A stretch of DNA of 64,000 nt from Cyclina sinensis (taxonomy: Eukaryota > Mollusca > Bivalvia > Venerida > Veneridae): NCBI GenBank assembly GCA_012932295.1, contig JAAONU010000009.1:6737535-6801534 (forward strand). Reading direction: 5' to 3'. How positions within the stretch are numbered: position 1 is the first letter of the stretch; each line of letters begins with the position of its first letter. Shown piece after piece: positions 13,709 to 25,445 of the stretch. The notes below the pieces were generated by a model that saw only the letters and a program-made list of their open reading frames with translations, searched no databases and had not been told where the DNA came from. The position numbers and the translations under genes were made by a program.

Positions 13709-14559
13709 TGCACACGTGTTTGTTGTAGTTTTATCTTAATTTTTGAACACTTTGAATTAGACTGGAATTATAACTCTGCACAGATGTCTACGCTGTTTCA
13801 TTCACTGAAAAGAACCTGGAACAATTAAAAGAGCAGACTTTTCTTGAAAGAAAGCATGCGCCTGATTGAAGGAAATCTGGCAGTAAATTTCAAGATTTAA
13901 TTGTCCCTTGTATGATTGACTGGCTAATTATGTACCATGTGTGGTCCAACGTGGATGTTATATCTGTCTCGTTAGGGAGTTGTATTAATGCATTTACAAA
14001 AATGTTTTGCATTTTGTTTTCAAAAGCAGCCTAACCGAGTTATGTTTACCACTAGAACATGTTGAGGAAGACAAATGGCTTAACAAGAAGTGTTTGTAAT
14101 TGCATTTACCTTTATATTTATCTACATAAGCGTTTCTATCATCTACTCAAAGATGAATCGGAAACATATGTTATTTGGAGGTAAATTCGGTATCGCAATG
14201 ATTCACCAGTTCTGAGATGTAAGATCATCCAACATCATTGAACAGGGAACTATATCAATAGTGCATCTCATGAATTCTATTCATGCCTAAAAGTGCGCCC
14301 TCAATTATTACAAAAGTGTAACATGTAAAGACGTTACTACATCTATCTTAAAACAAAGGTGAAAAAAAATCTTGGCAGAGCATACTGCTTGTATGAAATG
14401 TTTGTACAGAGCATTAATTAAAATATCTAGACATACAAGGAAGATACTACGACAAAAGTTTGTTGGCTAATTAACATATACTGATAACTGACAGGTTTCA
14501 AATTCGGTTTTACAACTAACATAAACTGCAATAGAAAATTAGGGCTTTGAAAAAGATAA
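13709..14559. other. Noncoding stretch
   Basis: No gene or element recognised. Confidence 0.4.
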
Positions 14560-15040
14560 TTGAAATACATAATTTATGCTCTAACATAGATATAAATTGT
14601 TAGGCGTAATAAACACTTTGAAACATACATATATTGAAAATGACAAACGCTTTGAAAAAGACATAGACGGCAACAGATTGACGTTTCGGAATAGATATAA
14701 ATAGCAAAGCATTATTCACGCTTTGAAGTAGATATCAACTGCAATTCTTTTTTTGTGTGTGTTATGTTTATAATTATTTGTCTCATGTTTTTGTATACCA
14801 TGTACAAACTGAGAATTATGAAATAAACTGGAACTGGAACTGGCAATACACAATAAACACTTGGAGATAGATATAGACTGCAAAATATAACTTCTTTGAA
14901 ATAGACAGAAATTGAGATATAAAACTTAATAAGTAACTAACGCTTTGAAATAGATACAAGTTGCTAATAGATGCTTTACGATTTTAAATAACTTTGAATT
15001 GCAATACACGATAAACGCTTGAAAATAGATATAAATTATT
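14560..15040. repeat. Degenerate tandem repeat, about 50 bp unit
   Basis: Recurring words 'cgctttgaaatagata' and 'tataaattgcaa' appear every 40-60 bp. Copies are strongly diverged, so the array is old. It is interrupted by a LINE tail at 14746-14842. Confidence 0.7.
14746..14842 (+). mobile_element. Very short LINE 3' tail insertion
   Basis: Starts T-rich and ends in a polyadenylation-like AATAAA followed by a reiterated ACTGGA terminal motif (aactggaactggaactgg), the form of many CR1/jockey-type 3' ends. It splits a copy of the surrounding tandem repeat. The 5-bp word gcaat flanks both sides (14741-14745 and 14843-14847), consistent with a target-site duplication. Confidence 0.65.
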
Positions 15041-15737
15041 TCGAAATCGTTGTTTTATTAAAATGGTACATGCTACATAGTCTGACCAGTTATCTTATTT
15101 CCTAATCCAAGTAATTTTAAACAAAATAGACGTTTGAGAAATTAAAGCAAAACAAAAATATTTATTTCATTTGATTAATTTAACAATTCCCTGAAAGTCA
15201 CATATCCAGTCTAAAAAGATTCCTTTCTAATACGTGTCAAATGTAAAGAATGATTTATAACAGCATATTTCATCTTTCAAAGCAAGAAAAGTTAAATATT
15301 TACATTGGCAAGTATAAATCAAATATAAAATGTTATCTCAAAGCAAAACAAATAAAAATTACATTTGCCTCATAAATATTACCACTATTGTCTCGCGTTA
15401 AATGTTCCACAGTTTCAATATCATTGTATAAGATAACAAGAGTTATGTTTGCTCAAATATAAGCTTAATGTCTTTCGAAAACATTTAAATAGTAATAGAT
15501 ATGTAACTTAAAACATTGTTAGTTTAAGTTAAAACAAATGTGCATCGTTTATATCTTCAAACAGTTGTCTACGGCTATAAACACAATCAAACAACATAAT
15601 TCTATATGTTATTTCATCAAATTGAATGAAATTGTCTTGGTTCTAAGAATACACCAACGAATAGAGAAAGAAACATGTATGTCTTTTAAATGGATATTCG
15701 GTGTTGGTGTGAATTGCACGGTAATTGAGTTGGTTTT
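15041..15737. other. Noncoding stretch
   Basis: Nothing recognised. The open frames at 15538-15888 run through simple sequence. Confidence 0.4.
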
Positions 15738-15757
15738 TGTTGTTGTTGTTGTTGTTT
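15738..15757. repeat. (GTT)n microsatellite
   Basis: About six to seven GTT units. It explains the Val-rich and Asn-rich open frames on the two strands. Confidence 0.85.
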
Positions 15758-15928
15758 TCACACTTTTTTTCCCATTTACGCCCTATGAGATAATAGTTAA
15801 TATTTGTTCGGGATTTTAACCTCGTTTGCAGCCACATATTTGATTGGACTGTTAAACAGTTCAAAAGTAAGATTTGACAACTGCACAAAAAAAATACAAA
15901 TTTAATTTGGTAGATACAGGCCTGCTAG

Positions 15929-15973
15929 AAGGTTGCCAATACAAGATGTAAGATTGCCAATACAAGATGTAAA
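15929..15973. repeat. Tandem duplication, 22-23 bp x 2
   Basis: Two adjacent copies of a unit containing 'ttgccaatacaagatgtaa'. Confidence 0.8.
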
Positions 15974-16604
15974 AACGTATGCGTTTTTTTGGTTTTAGTG
16001 TTGTTTGTATTAATATTTGCAAGAATTTCCGTTAACAATGGATAAGCACTGTTTATTTTCAACTTAAAAGAATAGTTCTATAAATGTAAATAGTGAGATT
16101 AAAATGAAAATGGTATTTTTTTTCTACATGGCATGAAAATAATTAAGTCATTATGCGATGGCATATATATTAAAAAAAGAGATGTTGCGAAACTCGGTTC
16201 GTTCATAAAGGTCATTACTGATAGTGGTGAAATATCAAGTTGTCATGATCTAGTGTAGTGTTATTGATGGCATAAGCAAACGTCATCAACAACAACATCT
16301 AATCAGACTCTATATCAGAAAAAGATTAAGTTGCTCGTTTATTCTTGTCAAACCTCAATGCATATATCAACAGATACTAGAACAAAATGTTAACAAGACT
16401 TCTTCATATTGATAGATTGGTTATGGCTATAACGTAAGTTATTCTAACTTTATCTATGAATTCTGAGACACAGCCAGGCATTTGCCAACACTTTGATGGA
16501 AAACTTTCATATACTTATTGTTCGTTAACTTAGGGCATAATCATAATGAAGTGTTACGTTCAGGAAAATTCTTTGCAGCCTTTCGAAGGTTGAGCATTTT
16601 TATT
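15974..16604. other. Noncoding stretch
   Basis: Nothing recognised. Confidence 0.4.
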
Positions 16605-17070
16605 TTGCCCCCGCAGATAGGCATATAGTTTTTTGACCGTCCGTCTCACAGTTTGCCAGTCATTCTGTTTTTAAGTCAAAAAACTTTAACATAGCCCATA
16701 ACTTCCTTATCAGTAAATGAATTTACTTCATACTTGAACACAACCTTTTGAAAAGGATCTTCCCACTGACAAATATTTATATGACCTTGATCCCTCGAGT
16801 AACCTTGACCTTTAAGGCCTATTTGTCAAAAATACTTAATATTGGCAAGATATAGTTCACGTTTGCACACAACAACCCCTTTGGAGAGATCTTCTAAATG
16901 ACATATATTTTTTATTACCTTGACCATCTATATGACTAGGACCTTGAGGTCAAATTGTCAAAACACCACTTCTTTTGAAGGATCTACAACTCATCTTCAT
17001 CTGGCCCTCAGCTCAAAGGTCAAAGCACCACTTCGGGGGCATTGTCATCTTTCAGTGTCAGTTCTCGTTT
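16605..17070. repeat. Interspersed repeat family R1, copy 1
   Basis: Shares long stretches with 25015-25445: a 'catatagtttttt' head with CCGTCCGTC runs, 'aactttaacat', 'cttatcagtaaatg', 'gatcttcccactgac', 'tatatgacctt' and a tail 'caaagcaccacttcgggg'. I recognise this layout as a common molluscan interspersed repeat but cannot name the class. It encodes no protein; open frames over the tail are incidental. Orientation is arbitrary. Confidence 0.75.
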
Positions 17071-17395
17071 CCTTTAAGTGTGAATGGCTTTTATCCAGTC
17101 ATTATCAAATGCCAAGATGTAAGTACAAAATCTACAACAGGTAAACTAAATGTATCAATAATAGTCTTTTTATAGATATGTGTCGTTGTACAAATTTTTG
17201 GTCTAAAAACAATCAAAAATGTACACTTCTGTTTTTATATATCTTAACAAAAATATTTTGAAAATATGGTCTTCTTTATTTAATAATTGTTCTTCATCTT
17301 AATGAAGAGGACCCTGGAAAAAATACATTCGCAGTAAATAATCGGTTTTAAAAACCTTGAACAGTTTAACTTTATCGACCAAAAAACATTTTATA
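17071..17395. other. Noncoding stretch
   Basis: Nothing recognised. Confidence 0.4.
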
Positions 17396-18597
17396 CTGTT
17401 CACAAAAGGAGGGGATATTGTTATTGCGAGTAAGAAGACCCTTACCTTTTGATGTTTATTTAATCAATTAAACATATTTATTCAAATACATTTTAATCTA
17501 AAATTTAACTACTTCATCACATCTTTAGGTCTTAACGTCATCATTTTCACACGCCCTCAATAACGTGTTGGACTACCTTTTTTGTCGCAACAGTCTCATA
17601 CTCCCAATAAGACGATGATGGTGTGTGAGGGATTCTGCCCCACTCTTCGTGCAGCGCCGCATCGAGCTCACGTAACGTTCTGGGTGGAGGATCACGTCCT
17701 CACATACATTTTCCAAGAATGTCCAACACATGTCCAATTGGTGATAAGTCCGGGCTCGTCGCTGGCCATGGTAAAGTACAGATATGGTGCTCTTCCAGGA
17801 ATTTAGTGACAAGTCTTGCCCTATGGGCCCTAGTGTTATCATCCTGGAAGATGAATTCTTGGCCATGACGTTGAACAAACAGCCGCTGTCTACACCACGC
17901 CAAACGTTCATGCCTTGCTGACAACGGCAAGACCACTTGAGGGCGGGCAAATAGAGTTAAGACCGTCTGATTGAAGGCGATTTCTGATTATCTATTTCGA
18001 AACACTGCCCTCTCTGATATGTCAAAGGCTTTGTTGAAGGTCTGTGGCCGTCAGCGCTATATTACGGAGAACTTGATTAAAAACATAGCTGTCGTCTCGG
18101 AGGTCAGTACATCTTGCACATCCACTTTTTTGGATATCAATCAAGTCACCAGTTATGTGATAGCGTGACCACAATTGACAGAAAATGGACAGTGAAACAT
18201 TCAAGTCAGCTGCCGCCTGGACCTGTGTGCTTACGGTCTAGAGCATAGAAATGGCGCGCCAACGTTGACCTTCCGTTAGACGTCTCATTATTACAATTGC
18301 AAGTTTGATTGTGAATTTATGTTAGACATCTACACAACACAGTATTCTGAAAGCTTTTTTCCCAACTAAAGTCACATTTACTGCAATTTCGGTCAATGTA
18401 AAAATCTGCGTGCTACTCCTCATGCCTTAAATTTGCACGTGCAGCACAAATTTGAACGAGATTTCTATACTTTAGTGACCACGCAATATACATAATTATA
18501 AACAACCATTGTAAAAATATAATGATGATTGCCAATAAAGAGTAGATTTCCCATATCATAACAAGATAACATAATGTCCCCTACTTTTTCTGAACAG
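17396..18597 (-). mobile_element. Tc1-like DNA transposon, complete ends, inactive
   Basis: A 1202-bp element with imperfect inverted ends (CTGTTCACAAAAGGAGGGG at the left, CTGTTCAGAAAAAGTAGGGG reverse-complemented at the right). It is flanked on both sides by the TA target dinucleotide (17394-17395 and 18598-18599), as expected for Tc1/mariner. It carries a broken minus-strand transposase. Ends and target duplication are seen directly; the family comes from the transposase motifs. Confidence 0.9.
17573..18288 (-). pseudogene. Tc1-like transposase, broken
   Basis: The minus-strand frame opens at ATG 18288 with MRRLTEGQRWRAISML, typical of the first helix of Tc1 transposase, then hits a TAG. 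After a frame change comes the second DNA-binding region (CQLWSRYHITGDLIDI; RNIALTATDLQ). Next is a region ending LAWCRQRLF, joined directly to FIFQDDNTRAHRA and PWPATSPDLSPI, which holds the second catalytic Asp region and the following conserved block. Roughly 60-80 residues between these parts are missing, including the first catalytic Asp region, so the gene has an internal deletion as well as stops and frameshifts. Enzymatically dead. The last motif SPDLSPIGH has lost the usual Glu of the SPDLNPIEH type. Confidence 0.9.
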
Positions 18598-19982
18598 TAT
18601 AGTAAACATAACATCATTCTGCATATTGCCGCATTCTACATAAAATCATATTTAAATTCCGTTTCTCTTACAGGCAATTTAATCTTTTTCCTCCACCTCT
18701 GTTCTATTTTCCCTTCATTTCACTGATTTTATTTATTTTATTTTATTTTTTTTTATTTTATTTTTTTTTTGTTTGGGGATGTATATGGTTCTTTAATGAC
18801 CGACAGTACAACTTATCCGGCGATGTGTCTCAAATTCTAGATCCACAAAACTCTAAAATATGCTGAGTTCTTCTTTATTTTTAAGGAACTGTGTCTGTAA
18901 TTTGACACGTGTTCGAATATAATTTTAAGTCGCTGTTTATATCTGAAATTGCCATTCTTTACCTTGAAGTAATTTTATTATATTACCGATTACTTAATTT
19001 TCGACGAAACGTTAAGCCTGCCTGTCTGGCATTCAATTAACACGGCGAAAAGATAGGAAAAAGGATAAATGGAAAAAAAGAAAGTAAGAAAAAAATGTTT
19101 TCACAAATATTCATGTTACACTCATTGCCGGGACAGTCTGGAAATAGCAGACATGTATTTATATATAATTAATGTATTTACACTTTATCGGCGGATACAG
19201 TAATTGTATATAACTCGCATGATTTTGCTAACACGATGCGTGACGGACATTCACTGATTATCAGTCGCGGTTACTTAATAAATGCATGCAAAGTGACCGG
19301 ATACTCGTCTTTTTGCCGCAGAATATACGTACATATAACTGGGCATAAAAATGTGGTATCACTCTCTATTACATGAACATTTGCTGTACACATTCATGAA
19401 CTGCACGGGAATTACGTACTTTTGTTGGTTTACAAGAAGAATGACTTCTAAATGATTCTTCAGACAGGAATTACATATATTTATTTTATGCCTACCAATG
19501 AAATATAGGGAAATATCAGTGAGATAAAAGTGATAATCCACTGTTTTGAATCAGTGAAATTACCATTTTGATAATCCACTGTTTGTGCCGGAACTAATTT
19601 CCCCACCACGTAAATACAAGAGAATCCGCTGTATTTCAGACAGTGACAGCGAGTGAAATTTATTTATCTTGTTAAATCCAGTTATAATATTGAATTCCTG
19701 AGCCTAACTAGTTGTGAACAATGATGAAATTCGCCATAAATTATTTAAAATGTCTGATTTGTTTACATAACTCACATGGACAATATCCAATATGGCCGAC
19801 TTTCAATTCAATTGATTGAACATTACTCGGTATTAATCCGCTTTTATAATTAAAGTATGTATGGCTAAAATTCAATAAATATTGATAAACTGTGTAGAGA
19901 AAAATAAATGTTATTTGATGAAAGTGTATTCAGTTTATTTCAGCAGAAGTAAAGTTATCATATGTATTGGAGATTGTCTGCA

Positions 19983-19988
<6 letters not shown>
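18598..19988. other. Noncoding stretch
   Basis: Holds a T-rich low-complexity patch (about 18727-18771, TTTTA units). No gene seen. Confidence 0.4.
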
Positions 19989-20045
<57 letters not shown>

Positions 20046-20060
20046 CATATATATATAATA
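19989..20060. repeat. (TA)n microsatellite
   Basis: About 27 uninterrupted TA units, then a short imperfect extension. Confidence 0.95.
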
Positions 20061-20149
20061 AAAGTAATGAAATACGCTTGGTTTATATCTTCTAAAGAAC
20101 ATTAATATTTCTGTAGTTAGGTGGTGTTTTAAGTCAGAAATCGGTCTCA

Positions 20150-20220
20150 AACGATCCAGTTTGTAAACTAATCAACTTTCATCGGTGTCCCGCGCTTCGA
20201 GCAGTCCAAACTGGATCGTT
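20150..20220. repeat. Perfect 14-bp inverted repeat, 43-nt loop
   Basis: The arm AACGATCCAGTTTG (20150-20163) is exactly complementary to CAAACTGGATCGTT (20207-20220). The loop is GC-richer than the surroundings (cccgcgcttcgagc). No element ends or tRNA-like boxes are recognised. Confidence 0.85.
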
Positions 20221-20539
20221 CAGTTAGAAGACATCATTGTAATTCAACACGAAATGCGTTCTAATTGCATAATTTCATAATAGCTTATAGAAAACGCACA
20301 TTAAGGGTAGAATGTTTTGTTTGTTGTTTTTTTTTCATTCATTTAAATAAGATGAAAACTGCAAAAGAAGAAATAAAACCAGAAAATTAGAACTGTATCA
20401 AAATAATTCATTTTCTTCAACGTAAAGAATATGCTAAGGTGAATCACTGTTCATTTTGCAAAATATGATCTCAGAAACAGTTCCTAATTGAACTTGAAAG
20501 CATTTTGATTAAACACTGTTTATCTGACAGATAAAAAAA
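20221..20539. other. Noncoding stretch
   Basis: Nothing recognised. Confidence 0.4.
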
Positions 20540-22907
20540 AACCTCTTTGACGTCATTCGGATAACTTCTTCTATCTTCCTTAAATTTAGTCCTTTCAGAT
20601 TTCATTTTAAGCGGTAGCGATCAACACACATACAAAAACTAACTTGAAAACTTTCCAGCTTTATAAACTGTTAAATGATACCTCACTAATTGCCAAGATT
20701 TTTCAAGTAAAAGCAATAGGTGCAACCTTGCATTTTAAGACAGTTCAAATCTTCACAAACCGAAATAGTATGCAATAATCTATCTACAAAACATTAGCCT
20801 AAGCCATTTATTTGCTGTATGAGCGGTATCTTGTAATTTTTATGCTTATAAACTGTTATATAAAATGCCTCTGAAACTGTGCTTAAAATACTTTGATTTA
20901 CATTCTTCTATACAATGAAGACATTTTTTTTAAATCCCGGATAGTACCATCGTCGGAAAACCACGTTCGATCCATTCCGTTTCACTCTATTTATCTACCG
21001 TGGGACAATTGGCTGGTAAAATTTCTTACTCATGAATAATTCATTACCTACTTTCATTGGTTTCCGTAAGATTTCCCTTGCGGAATCTCAGCCAGTGAAA
21101 TTACTTGTTACAATTTGCCTTCCGCGCCTATGTTTAAATCCTGGGAAATACGTCTATTTTAAGTAACTTGTCATTATGCAAAATTTGTAATGCGGCATCT
21201 CATTCGACGGTGAGTTACATCCCTTTGCTAATAAATATTCATGAAAACGAATAATCAGCAGTCAATTATCCAACGGTACATAATGTAGTTGTGCGGAATA
21301 TGTACCGGGGATCACCGACGATGGGATAGTACAGGTCGAACACGACTAGCACAAGGATGAAAGACGTTCGGCCAACAAATGTAAATAACTATTATTATTA
21401 TCGATACGGTATAAAAGAAGAACTGACCCTAGTATATCACTTTTTCTAATCATACGTATAAACAGGTAAATGTCATTTACTGGAACAGAATTCTTTTAAG
21501 GCAGACAGAATGCAAATGTAACCCGACCAACCCCGAGTTTTTGCGCCGATGCTCAAATACTTTTTTGTAATTGTCTACTTTCTTACATGAAAGTATGAGA
21601 TTTAGAAAAATGGGTAAAATTTATGGTATGCAGTTCGAACGCTCATCTAGAAAACGGTCTTGCACGAGATATGTCTTTTCTCGGCGGCAACAGAGCTTTC
21701 TTACGAGGCAAATCAAAATCATTAGAGTTATTAAAAATTTAAAAGATACTAGGTGTGTTAATAAGCTCTTGTATTATAAAAGCAACATATGTTACGTTGT
21801 CGTTATTGTTGTGTTTGTCAAGTCAGTTACCGGCTAGGTAAATGGACTTTTATTTGTCATTGTTTTCATGTATAATAATAACTTTGGCATGTTCTATATA
21901 TCTGCATACAGTAAAAACTCACGATGCGACCAACTCAATATACAGACCAACTCAATATTACGAACATTTTCTTCTGGTCCCGACTTTTTTACTATGTATT
22001 CTATTGTTAGTTAAACTCAGTAATAAGACCAACTCAATATTGCGTATTGCGACCGCAATTTCCGGTCCCGAATGAAAATACAAACCTTTTTTGAACTCGA
22101 AATTACGACCGCGACCAGAACGGAACAAGATGGGCAGCTGTTGACTTAAGCTATTCATCAAAGGTCGAGGTCGGCAAACTTGTTTACACAAACATGTACA
22201 TAATGGGCACCTCGTGTTAATCGGTGTTAATTGATAATTTGACAGGTCAAAAGGATCCAGGTGTTGATAATTTACTTTAAGGTTGGTAGTTATCGGTTTA
22301 ATTGTTTATGCCGCCCTTATTATAGTAGACTGCGACTTACTGCACGATAATTTTTTTATTGTTATAGTCACTAATTGATGCGCAAACGAATTAATGCAAC
22401 ACTAAAATCCAAAATTTTGTGAGATTTACGTATCACTTTACATTTTTATTTTGATTGATACACATTGTACAAGTTGATTACACAAAATATTCCTCCTGAA
22501 ATTTGACTAAAATGAGCAAAAAGCGGAAAAGTATATCCAAACAATATTTTCTGCAATTTATATAGATTTAACCATATATTGACCATTATTCTGATCAAAT
22601 CATTAGTTATCAAAGTAAGGACAAATAAAACAAATAAGTTATGCTCAGTGACACTACAATTGACGCAAAACACACACTGGGTCGATAAATCTACCATACA
22701 CCTTCATGTCATCACCTGAACTCAATTTTAGGACCAACTCAATATTAAGACCACTTATTGCTGGTCCCAGAGGTGGTCTCATTATTGAGGTTTTACTGTA
22801 CTTCTTTTCATGGCGTAGGCATAGAAACGCTAATCTATGGTTAATTCCATTGTCTTTGACTAACACATACTTAAAATCAGCATAAGACCAGCAAAGTGTT
22901 AACAGTT
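20540..22907. repeat. Decayed third copy (Z) of the 9-kb tandem unit
   Basis: Two blocks match units A and B. About 20550-20640 resembles 26286-26390 (gacgtcat, then cagatttcattt, then tagcga.caaac). About 21600-21780 and 22830-22907 resemble 31380-31640 (cttttctcgg, gaggcaa, aggtgtgtt; then ctttgac.aac..atacttaaa). The space between the matches is several kb shorter than in A, so this copy has large deletions. Its end is split by the pogo-like element at 21909-22798. Confidence 0.5.
21909..22798. mobile_element. Pogo/Tigger-type nonautonomous element
   Basis: An 890-bp element whose ends read CAGTAAAAACTCACGATG (left) and CAGTAAAACCTCAATAATG (right, reverse complement). It is flanked by TA on both sides (21907-21908, 22799-22800). 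The words 'gaccaactcaatat' and 'ggtccc' repeat several times inside each end as subterminal repeats. No transposase is readable, so it would need one supplied in trans. The CAGTAAAACCTC start with TA target is characteristic of pogo/Tigger relatives. Confidence 0.85.
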
Positions 22908-23221
22908 AAAGGAAAACCTCAATACATGTATGGTGTTAGTAAAAATTGATGATCAAAAGAAATATCAGACTGAAAGACGGCGTATAACAATTCAAAACAA
23001 ACAAATATTTACGGAGTTGTACTCACTGACTATTTAACTGTAAACTGTTTTCAGAGAATCTGATAAGCTATCTAGAGACGAAGAGAAACGTTCTCTCTAT
23101 TGACGTCATAAAGATTGCCACTTACATCTCGCTTTTAATGTTTCACAGTTTCAGTTTGATTGTGCAAGAAAAACACACTTTATGGACACTAAACTCCTTG
23201 AAAACATTAAACTCTGAGTCA

Positions 23222-23250
23222 TATAAAATAAAACAAAATAAAATAAAATA
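23222..23250. repeat. (AAAAT)n-like microsatellite
   Basis: Five or so ATAAA/AAAAT units; the matching place in unit B (about 31925) is much shorter. Confidence 0.7.
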
Positions 23251-23375
23251 GATATGAAACTTGCTGACGACAGTTAAGCTAATACATAAAAAGTGAATTT
23301 TGAAGATTAAGAATGAAAACTGTTGTTTATAGCTATCTATATACAATTCCAACGAAACAAAAGGGGAGAAAAATC

Positions 23376-23393
23376 GAAGAGCATCGGCTCTTC
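23376..23393. repeat. Conserved hairpin, unit A
   Basis: GAAGAGC-ATCG-GCTCTTC forms a perfect 7-bp stem with a 4-nt loop. The same hairpin and its near flanks (33 nt in all) are identical in unit B at 32068-32085, while the sequence further out has drifted. Confidence 0.75.
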
Positions 23394-24264
23394 TGTTTAA
23401 AGACTTATTTGAAGATAAGGACTGCAATAACTGAGTAACTGTATTTGCCAGTGCAATTCAAAGAGAAAAAAATATTCGTAAATTAGTTCGTGCATCTAAG
23501 TCATTATTGACAGATTAGAAATGGATCAACTTGTCATGATTTTTGTTCACTGATAATAACGGCAGCAAAAGCCTTTCAGGGTAAGTCTCGGTATGCAAAT
23601 CAAGAATTTAGTATAAGTCGCTGATTAGTTTCTTTTCATCATCAAGATACAAGAAAATTCACAAGGTCAACTATTCGTATCAATATATATCGTAACCAAG
23701 AAATTCGGTGAGTTTTCCCAAGATACAGATTGCGCTCCTGAGAGACAGCTAACAAGCAAATCTCGGTTTTATTTATTCTTGTTTGACTAGTGCATGTTAT
23801 ACTGGCTATGTTTCATCGAATAAGTTGGATAGTCTGCTGGCAGTTTATAATATCATATGCACATTTGTATGAAGCGAACGCAGTAGCCACAGAGACCAAA
23901 GTGGCTGCGTAAATTGGGTTCGATCTTTATCTCTGATTATCCTATTTACAATCTGAAAAAAAGCTATATAGCTTATATCAAAATGCTACATCCTTTGATC
24001 ACATACTGCGCCAATAAGAGATATATGCTGGTTGAACAGAAATTATATCATAATAATGTTTTATATCAGTTTCAAGACAGGAGGTTTTAGTTGCAATTAT
24101 GAATATATTTATTTTATTGTAAAACAGCTCAGCCAATTTTCTTTTGCTGTGCAATAATGTGTGTTAACTGTATGTTTCTAAGAACCTTTAAAATCATTTT
24201 TATTGCTTTCCACGCGTACTTTAAAGATAATTAGTACATATTCATTAAATTCTACTCGCCAGCC

Positions 24265-24319
24265 GCGGCAACAGCAAAACTATTCATATTATGTTTGATT
24301 ATCTTCAAAGGTTTCAAAA
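24265..24319. other. Invariant block shared by units A and B
   Basis: About 55 bases starting cgcggcaacagcaaaac are the same here and at 32975-33029, although flanking sequence differs by substitutions and indels. No function known; no protein frame stands out. Confidence 0.6.
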
Positions 24320-25014
24320 AATAAATCATTCTTATATTATATCAAATGTGATATATAAAAATGAAACACAGCTATATGACGTAATTAAAATAACAAGTTA
24401 AATCTCAAAAAGCAATGGCTTACAATTTTATGGTGGTACTGAAACAAAACAATTACGAAAATTTATGATCATTTTTTCCACTTCATATTTATTGTAAAAG
24501 ATATCTGATAAACGTTTGAAGTTGATGCATCAAGGCGTTTAAAGAATTCATAAGAGCAAGTCAAGAATGGGCAACATGCAGTCGAAGGAATATATTGACT
24601 ACATCTTGTGCAATTAAATCTTGCAACTATCAAAATTATCATTAGTGTATTGTTTGGCAAGTTTTAACGTTATCTCCAGGATCTTAGCTTTGGCTAAGAA
24701 GACTGCTTTCTTCATTAAAAAAAATCATAATAAAACTTTTCATTCTTGCTCTAGAAAAAAAGATGTTGAAACACTTTTACAACATACTTATATAGACCTA
24801 TAATTGTCAAAGGGCAAATACTTGTTTAATGTAAAAAAATTAAATCTTATGCTTCAATAGCCTGCATGAAAAGTTTCGTTCCCTAACGGATGATAGTGAT
24901 AAATGCATTTCAGGGTCTCGTTCTCTGTAACATGAAAAATAACTAATACTATAATGAAGACCATATATTCAACAAAGTTTTCACATGGCATTTATACACA
25001 CACAGAAAGTGTTT

Positions 25015-25445
25015 GTTATGTCCGCAATGGAGACATATAGTTTTTAAACTACCCGTTCGTCCGTCCATCCGTCCTTCAGTCCGCCCGTCCGAAAACTTTA
25101 ACATTGGCATATCTTCCTTATTAGTTTGTCTATTTACTTCATAACTTCATACTTGGACACAACACCCCTTTGGACAAGACCTTCCCACTGACTTATACTT
25201 GTTTGACCTTAACCTCTGATGACCTTTACCTCGAAGATCTAATTGTCCAAAAAGTTTAACATTGGTCATAACTTTCTTATTAGTAAGTGGATATACTTCA
25301 TACTTGGACACAAAACCCCTTTGGACAAGACCTTCCCACTGACCTATATTTATTTGACTTTGACCCCTAAATGACTGGTCTTCAACTCAAAGGTCAAAGC
25401 ACCACCTTGGGGGCATTTTCATCTTACTGGTGACAGTTCTTGCTT
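25015..25445. mobile_element. R1 interspersed repeat, copy 2 (unit A only)
   Basis: Begins near 'ccgcaatggagacatatag' with a CCGTCC-rich head. It contains two internal half-copies ('cttggacacaacacccctttgg' type units near 25150 and 25305) and ends near 'gggggcattttcatc'. The corresponding site in unit B (about 33925, tacacacaggaggtgcttg) is uninterrupted, so this piece inserted, or was lost from B, after the duplication. Confidence 0.75.

Noticed and set aside
23143..23427. Minus-strand frames shared between unit A (23143) and unit B (31843), ending CTIxLKL
   Set aside because: Shared because the DNA is duplicated. Differences between copies change amino acids freely, so there is no sign of coding constraint.
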